Shown here in pieces: positions 61,180 through 64,000 of a DNA stretch of 64,000 bases. The stretch is taken from NCBI GenBank assembly GCA_049974865.1, contig JBNGCX010000004.1:36136-100135 (forward strand), read 5' to 3'. A program made the translations under genes and the position numbers. Positions within the stretch are counted from its first letter, which is position 1. The number at the start of each line of letters is the position of its first letter. This DNA comes from JAGSOU01 sp049974865 (lineage in GTDB: Bacteria; Pseudomonadota; Alphaproteobacteria; Rhodobacterales; Rhodobacteraceae). A model generated the notes under the pieces. The model saw only the letters and a list, made by a program, of their open reading frames with translations. It did no database searches and was not told where the DNA came from.

Positions 61180-61773
61180 TCAGCCGGCCAGGACGGGCAC
61201 CAGCGAGGTGACAAGCAGCAGCGCCATCGCCGCATTGAACAGGCGCAGACGGGCGGGGCTGGTCAGCACGCGCCGCATCTCTTGTCCCAGCAGCGCCCAG
61301 ATGCTGACCGAGGGCAGGTTGATTGCGCCAAAGATCAGTGCCGTCAGGGCCACTGCGCCGACCTGCTGCGCGGGCGTGTAGACGCTGACGGCGGTCAGCG
61401 CCATCGCCCAGGCCTTGGGATTGACCCATTGGAACAGCGCCGCCTGAAGGAAGGTGAAAGGCCGGCCGGCCTCGGCGCCCGGTTCGAGCGGGGCGGCCCG
61501 GGCGATCTTCCAGGCGAGGAACAGCAGATAGGCCACGCTGGCCGCCTTCAACGCCAGATGCGCCGCCGGGTAGGCGGCGAACACCTGCGACAGCCCCGCC
61601 CCCACCAGCAGAACCATCACCGTGAACCCGATGGCGATACCCAACATGTGGGGCACCGTGCGGCGGATCCCGAAATTTGCACCAGAGGCCATCAGCATCA
61701 GGTTGTTCGGCCCCGGCGTGATCGAGGAGACGAGGGCGAAGGCGGAGAGGGCGACGAGAACGTCATTTGTCAT
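61180..61773 (-). CDS. LysE-family amino-acid exporter
   Basis: 197 residues with about six helices. The pattern FALVSSITPGPNNLMLMASGANFGIRRTVPHMLGIAIGF is diagnostic, followed by LALKAASVAYLLFLAWKIA and the C-terminal helices. Such proteins export lysine, homoserine lactones, threonine or related amino acids. The gene is divergent from an Lrp-type regulator with a 63-base gap that holds a perfect palindrome, so it is a likely target of that regulator. The start at 61773 fits the N-terminal hydrophobic helix. Confidence 0.92.
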   Translation of the reverse strand: MTNDVLVALSAFALVSSITPGPNNLMLMASGANFGIRRTVPHMLGIAIGFTVMVLLVGAGLSQVFAAYPAAHLALKAASVAYLLFLAWKIARAAPLEPGAEAGRPFTFLQAALFQWVNPKAWAMALTAVSVYTPAQQVGAVALTALIFGAINLPSVSIWALLGQEMRRVLTSPARLRLFNAAMALLLVTSLVPVLAG

Positions 61774-61808
61774 GACGCAATTATTGTTGGTTTCAGGCGA
61801 AATTAGAT

Positions 61809-61831
61809 TGCGAAATTTCCGAAATTTCGCA
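61809..61831. promoter_or_regulatory. Perfect 23-base palindrome: probable Lrp operator
   Basis: Arms TGCGAAATTTC and its complement are separated by one C. The site lies between the divergent lysE-type and lrp-type genes, five bases before the regulator's ATG and 35 from the exporter's. Lrp/AsnC regulators commonly bind such sites next to their own gene and a divergent target. Confidence 0.74.
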
Positions 61832-61836
61832 TTGTA

Positions 61837-62298
61837 ATGCAATCCATGCCTGAAATAGATAAAATTTGCCGCCAGATATTGCGTGAACTCATGCGCGACG
61901 GCCGGATCAGCAACCTTGAGCTGGCCGACCGGGTGGGGCTGTCGCCCTCGGCCTGCCTGCGCCGGGTGCAGGACCTGGAGCGGCGCGGGGTGATCCGCGG
62001 CTACCGCGCGGTGGTGGACCCGGCGGCGACCGGCGGCGGCTTCACCGCCTATGTCGCGGTGGGGCTGTCCGAGCACACCAAGGCCTCGCAGGAGGCGTTC
62101 GAGCGCGCCATCGCCCGCGCTCCCGAGGTGCGCGAATGCCACAACGTGACCGGTGCGGTGGAATACCTGCTGCGGATCGAGGTGCCGGATCTCGCCGCCT
62201 ACAAGCAGTTCCATACCGAGGTGTTGGGCACGCTGCCCCAGGTCACGGCGATCACCTCCTACGTGGTGATGGATTCGCCCAAGGACGAGCGCGCCTGA
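61837..62298 (+). CDS. Lrp/AsnC-family transcriptional regulator
   Basis: 153 residues. A winged helix-turn-helix (about 7-60: ICRQILRELMRDGRISNLELADRVGLSPSACLRRVQDLERRGVIRGYRAVVD) is followed by an RAM ligand-binding domain (about 75-140: VAVGLSEHTKASQEAFE, VRECHNVTGAVEYLLRIEVPDLAAYKQF). It probably senses an amino acid and controls the divergent LysE-type exporter. The ATG at 61846 (MPEIDK) is a possible alternative start; neither has a clear ribosome site. The operator next to the start implies autoregulation. Confidence 0.92.
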   Translation: MQSMPEIDKICRQILRELMRDGRISNLELADRVGLSPSACLRRVQDLERRGVIRGYRAVVDPAATGGGFTAYVAVGLSEHTKASQEAFERAIARAPEVRECHNVTGAVEYLLRIEVPDLAAYKQFHTEVLGTLPQVTAITSYVVMDSPKDERA

Positions 62299-62335
62299 GC
62301 GGCGCGAACCGGGACGAATTTAACCGAATCTTTTG

Positions 62336-62351
62336 AAATTGCCCCCAATTT
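62336..62351. promoter_or_regulatory. Inverted repeat before the MarR gene
   Basis: AAATTG-CCCC-CAATTT, 32 bases before the ATG of the MarR-type gene in an AT-rich gap. It may be its operator. A direct repeat GAGTGAC lies after it. Confidence 0.36.
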
Positions 62352-62383
62352 TGACCTCATCCGAGTGACGGATGGAGTGACAG

Positions 62384-62881
62384 ATGAGTATCCAGCCCTC
62401 CCTGATGGCGCCCGAAGGGCAAGGCTTCATGTCCGGCTATCTGGAGGCTCTGGCCCTGGTCGAACGGCTGCACCGGCTGCTTCTGGACGTGATCAAGGAC
62501 GAGTTCGAGCGCGTCGGCCTGCTGGAGCTGAACGCCATCCAGGCGCTTCTGCTGTTCAACGTGGGCGACAACGAGGTCACCGCCGGAGAGCTCAAAAGCC
62601 GCGGCTATTATCAGGGCTCGAACGTGTCCTACAACCTCAAGAAACTGGTGGAGAAGGGCTATATGCACCACCAGCGCTGCGAGATGGACCGCCGCTCGGT
62701 CCGGGTCCGGCTGACGCCCAAGGGGCGCGAGGTGCGCGACGTGGTGGAGCGGCTGTTCCAGCGCCATGCCGAGGGGCTGCTGCAGAAGGGCGTGGTCGGG
62801 CTGGACGGGCTGGACGAGATCACCGCCACCCTGCGCCGGATGGAACGGTACTGGAGCGACCAGATCCGCTATATCTATTGA
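62384..62881 (+). CDS. MarR-family regulator (LdtR-like)
   Basis: 165 residues. A helical dimerisation part (FMSGYLEALALVERLHRLLLDVIKDEFERVGLLELNAIQALLLFNVG) precedes a winged helix (VTAGELKSRGYYQGSNVSYNLKKLVEKGYMHHQRCEMDRRSVRVRLTPKG). The stretch RGYYQGSNVSYNLKKLVE and the long ends resemble the LdtR subgroup of alphaproteobacteria, which responds to small ligands and controls cell-wall transpeptidase genes. The target here is unknown. Its end overlaps the DUF1194 gene's end by seven bases. Confidence 0.86.
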   Translation: MSIQPSLMAPEGQGFMSGYLEALALVERLHRLLLDVIKDEFERVGLLELNAIQALLLFNVGDNEVTAGELKSRGYYQGSNVSYNLKKLVEKGYMHHQRCEMDRRSVRVRLTPKGREVRDVVERLFQRHAEGLLQKGVVGLDGLDEITATLRRMERYWSDQIRYIY

Positions 62882-63597
62882 TCCAGCCGGGACAGATTCA
62901 TCCCCTCCAGCTCTCTCAGAAGCTTGCGGACCATGGCGGCCTCGTAATCGGCGTAGCCCCCTGCGGTCTCGACGAAGGCGCCGGGGCCGCGGATCACCTC
63001 GGCCCTGAAATAGGCCGCGAGTCGGGCCAGCTCGGCGCGGCGGGCCGGGGTGCCTTTGGCCCCCCATCCTCCGATCACCAGACCGTTGATCACGATCCCG
63101 TTCAGCGCCGGGTCGTTGCGGATCTCGCGCGGGCGCGGGCCGCTGTTCGACGTGCCGTCGCCCGAAACGTCCAGCGTGCGCCTGGGGCAGCCCGCCTGCT
63201 GCGCCAGCAAGGCGGCCCCGGCCAGCATCGCCGCCCCCAGGCCCGTGGTGCGGCTGGCCGGCTGGCGCCCGGTCGCCCGCAGCCGCGCCGCCGCGCGTTC
63301 GAGGGCGGTGGGACCGTCGATTTCCGTCCAGGGCAGGATCACGCGCTGGTCCTGCGCGCCGCTCCATTCATAGACCGCGATCCGCACCGGCGCGCCGGGC
63401 ATCGCCAGCAGCGCCTGGCGCACATCCGGGTGCAGCAGCGCGCCAGCCAGCCCGTCGAGCTGTTGCCGGTATTCCCGCGCATCAACCGAGCCCGACACGT
63501 CCAGTCCCATCGCCAGCGCCTGCCGGCAATCCGCCTGCGCGCTTAGTGGCAGGGCGCCCACCAGCCACAGCAGGGGGAGAAGACGGCGCATTCTCAT
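62875..63597 (-). CDS. DUF1194-family secreted protein with VWA-like fold
   Basis: 240 residues with a signal peptide (MRMRRLLPLLWLVGALPLSAQA). The first strand ends in DVSGSVD (33-39), a MIDAS-type metal motif of von Willebrand A domains, and a second part reads TLDVSGDGTSNSGPRPREI. The closing part, with GPGAFVETAGGYADYEAAMVRKLLREL, is shared with the gene at 63594. Its ATG overlaps that gene's stop (ATGA). It is probably periplasmic. The role is unknown. Confidence 0.85.
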   Translation of the reverse strand: MRMRRLLPLLWLVGALPLSAQADCRQALAMGLDVSGSVDAREYRQQLDGLAGALLHPDVRQALLAMPGAPVRIAVYEWSGAQDQRVILPWTEIDGPTALERAAARLRATGRQPASRTTGLGAAMLAGAALLAQQAGCPRRTLDVSGDGTSNSGPRPREIRNDPALNGIVINGLVIGGWGAKGTPARRAELARLAAYFRAEVIRGPGAFVETAGGYADYEAAMVRKLLRELEGMNLSRLDQ

Positions 63598-64000
63598 CTC
63601 TCTTCCAACGCCCCAACGACCCGGCTGCGCAATTCGCGCTCCAGCTTGCGGCGCATGGCGCGGGTGTAGTCGTTGTAGTTTTTCGCGGTTTCGGCAAAGG
63701 CGCCGGGGCCGCGGATCACGTTTTCGCTGTAATAATCGAACACCGCCCGGTCGTCCCCGGTGGCGCCGCCGATCACCAGCGCGTTCACCGTGACCCCGTC
63801 CAGCGGGAAATGGGCATAGGCCAGGTCCGGGCCGAAGCCCTCGTTGTTGATCCCGTCGCCCGAGACGTCGAGCGTGCGGAACAGGCAGCTTGGCGCGCGC
63901 TGGAAAACCCGCGCGGCATAGCCCAGCCCATAGCCCAGCGCGGTGGGGTAGGCGTCATGGCTGCGGGTGCTGTTTTGGATGGTGGATGCGGCGCGCTGCA
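63594..64000 (-). CDS. DUF1194-family protein, C-terminal part (cut by window edge)
   Basis: The frame is open to the right edge; 135 codons are visible. It contains TLDVSGDGINNEGFGPDL and VNALVIGGATGDDRAVFDYYSENVIRGPGAFAETAKNYNDYTRAMRRKLEREL, the same blocks as in the following gene at 62875. The N-terminal signal and the MIDAS motif would lie outside the window. Tandem copies with overlapping stop and start point to a duplicated pair transcribed together. Function unknown. Confidence 0.87.
   Translation of the reverse strand, partial: QRAASTIQNSTRSHDAYPTALGYGLGYAARVFQRAPSCLFRTLDVSGDGINNEGFGPDLAYAHFPLDGVTVNALVIGGATGDDRAVFDYYSENVIRGPGAFAETAKNYNDYTRAMRRKLERELRSRVVGALEER

Overview
The window is a chromosomal segment of a high-G+C alphaproteobacterium, most likely a member of the Rhodobacterales (Rhodobacter/Roseobacter group). 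The evidence is the block of a PccR-type regulator with propionyl-CoA carboxylase (pccB, pccA) and methylmalonyl-CoA mutase, the short alphaproteobacterial ProS, an HdaA-type replication regulator, families typical of this order (DUF6497, DUF2937, DUF1194, DUF4174), FNR/FnrL-type boxes and a GC-rich intergenic repeat of a kind common in these genomes. Almost all DNA is coding, genes often overlap by ATGA or GTGA, and I see no tRNA, rRNA, insertion sequence, prophage or CRISPR array. Family assignments come from reading translations and motifs; no database search was run.

Layout. 1-1637: end of an OmpR-type response regulator and its histidine kinase. 1696-6609: a YmdB-type phosphoesterase and two convergent SLC13-type permeases around a small secreted protein. 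6801-16421: a probable uptake and catabolism locus, with a LuxR-type regulator divergent from a Pot-type ABC transporter, a short-chain dehydrogenase, an FAD/GcvT demethylase-like enzyme and a beta-alanine:pyruvate-type aminotransferase. 16654-21455: YebC, a secreted HELVH protein, an MFS/spermidine-synthase fusion, an EamA transporter, YdcH and a CoxG-like protein. 21509-34271: the propionate block (pccR, a Bcr/CflA efflux pump, a proline-racemase-family enzyme, pccB, six small genes, pccA, a DUF4174 gene and mcm). 34673-39204: nhaA, VOC, GNAT, TerB-DnaJ and EEP genes and a small secreted protein. 39251-44781: the minus-strand row ppx, ppk1, hdaA, perM. 44915-50330: proS, a frameshifted DUF2937 gene, a flavocytochrome-like ferric reductase with a 38-codon companion ORF, and lolC/lolD. 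50334-57185: a DMT transporter, three related small c-type cytochromes, a thioesterase, an AT-rich orphan gene, parE, ppk2 and a methyltransferase. 57288-64000: MATE pump, a class I aminotransferase, an XRE-sdhE pair, a lysE/lrp divergent pair, a MarR regulator and two tandem DUF1194 proteins, the last cut by the window edge.

How the parts work together. The 6.8-16.4 kb locus looks like import of a methylated amine or amino compound followed by demethylation and transamination; the substrate is unknown. The propionate block converts propionyl-CoA to succinyl-CoA, with TTTGCAAA-like half-sites upstream of both pccR and pccB. Polyphosphate metabolism appears twice: ppx-ppk1 in one row and ppk2 behind an FNR-like box. 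Boxes of the same kind, at the same position relative to a possible -10, precede ydcH and one cytochrome c gene, suggesting a small local set of oxygen-controlled promoters.
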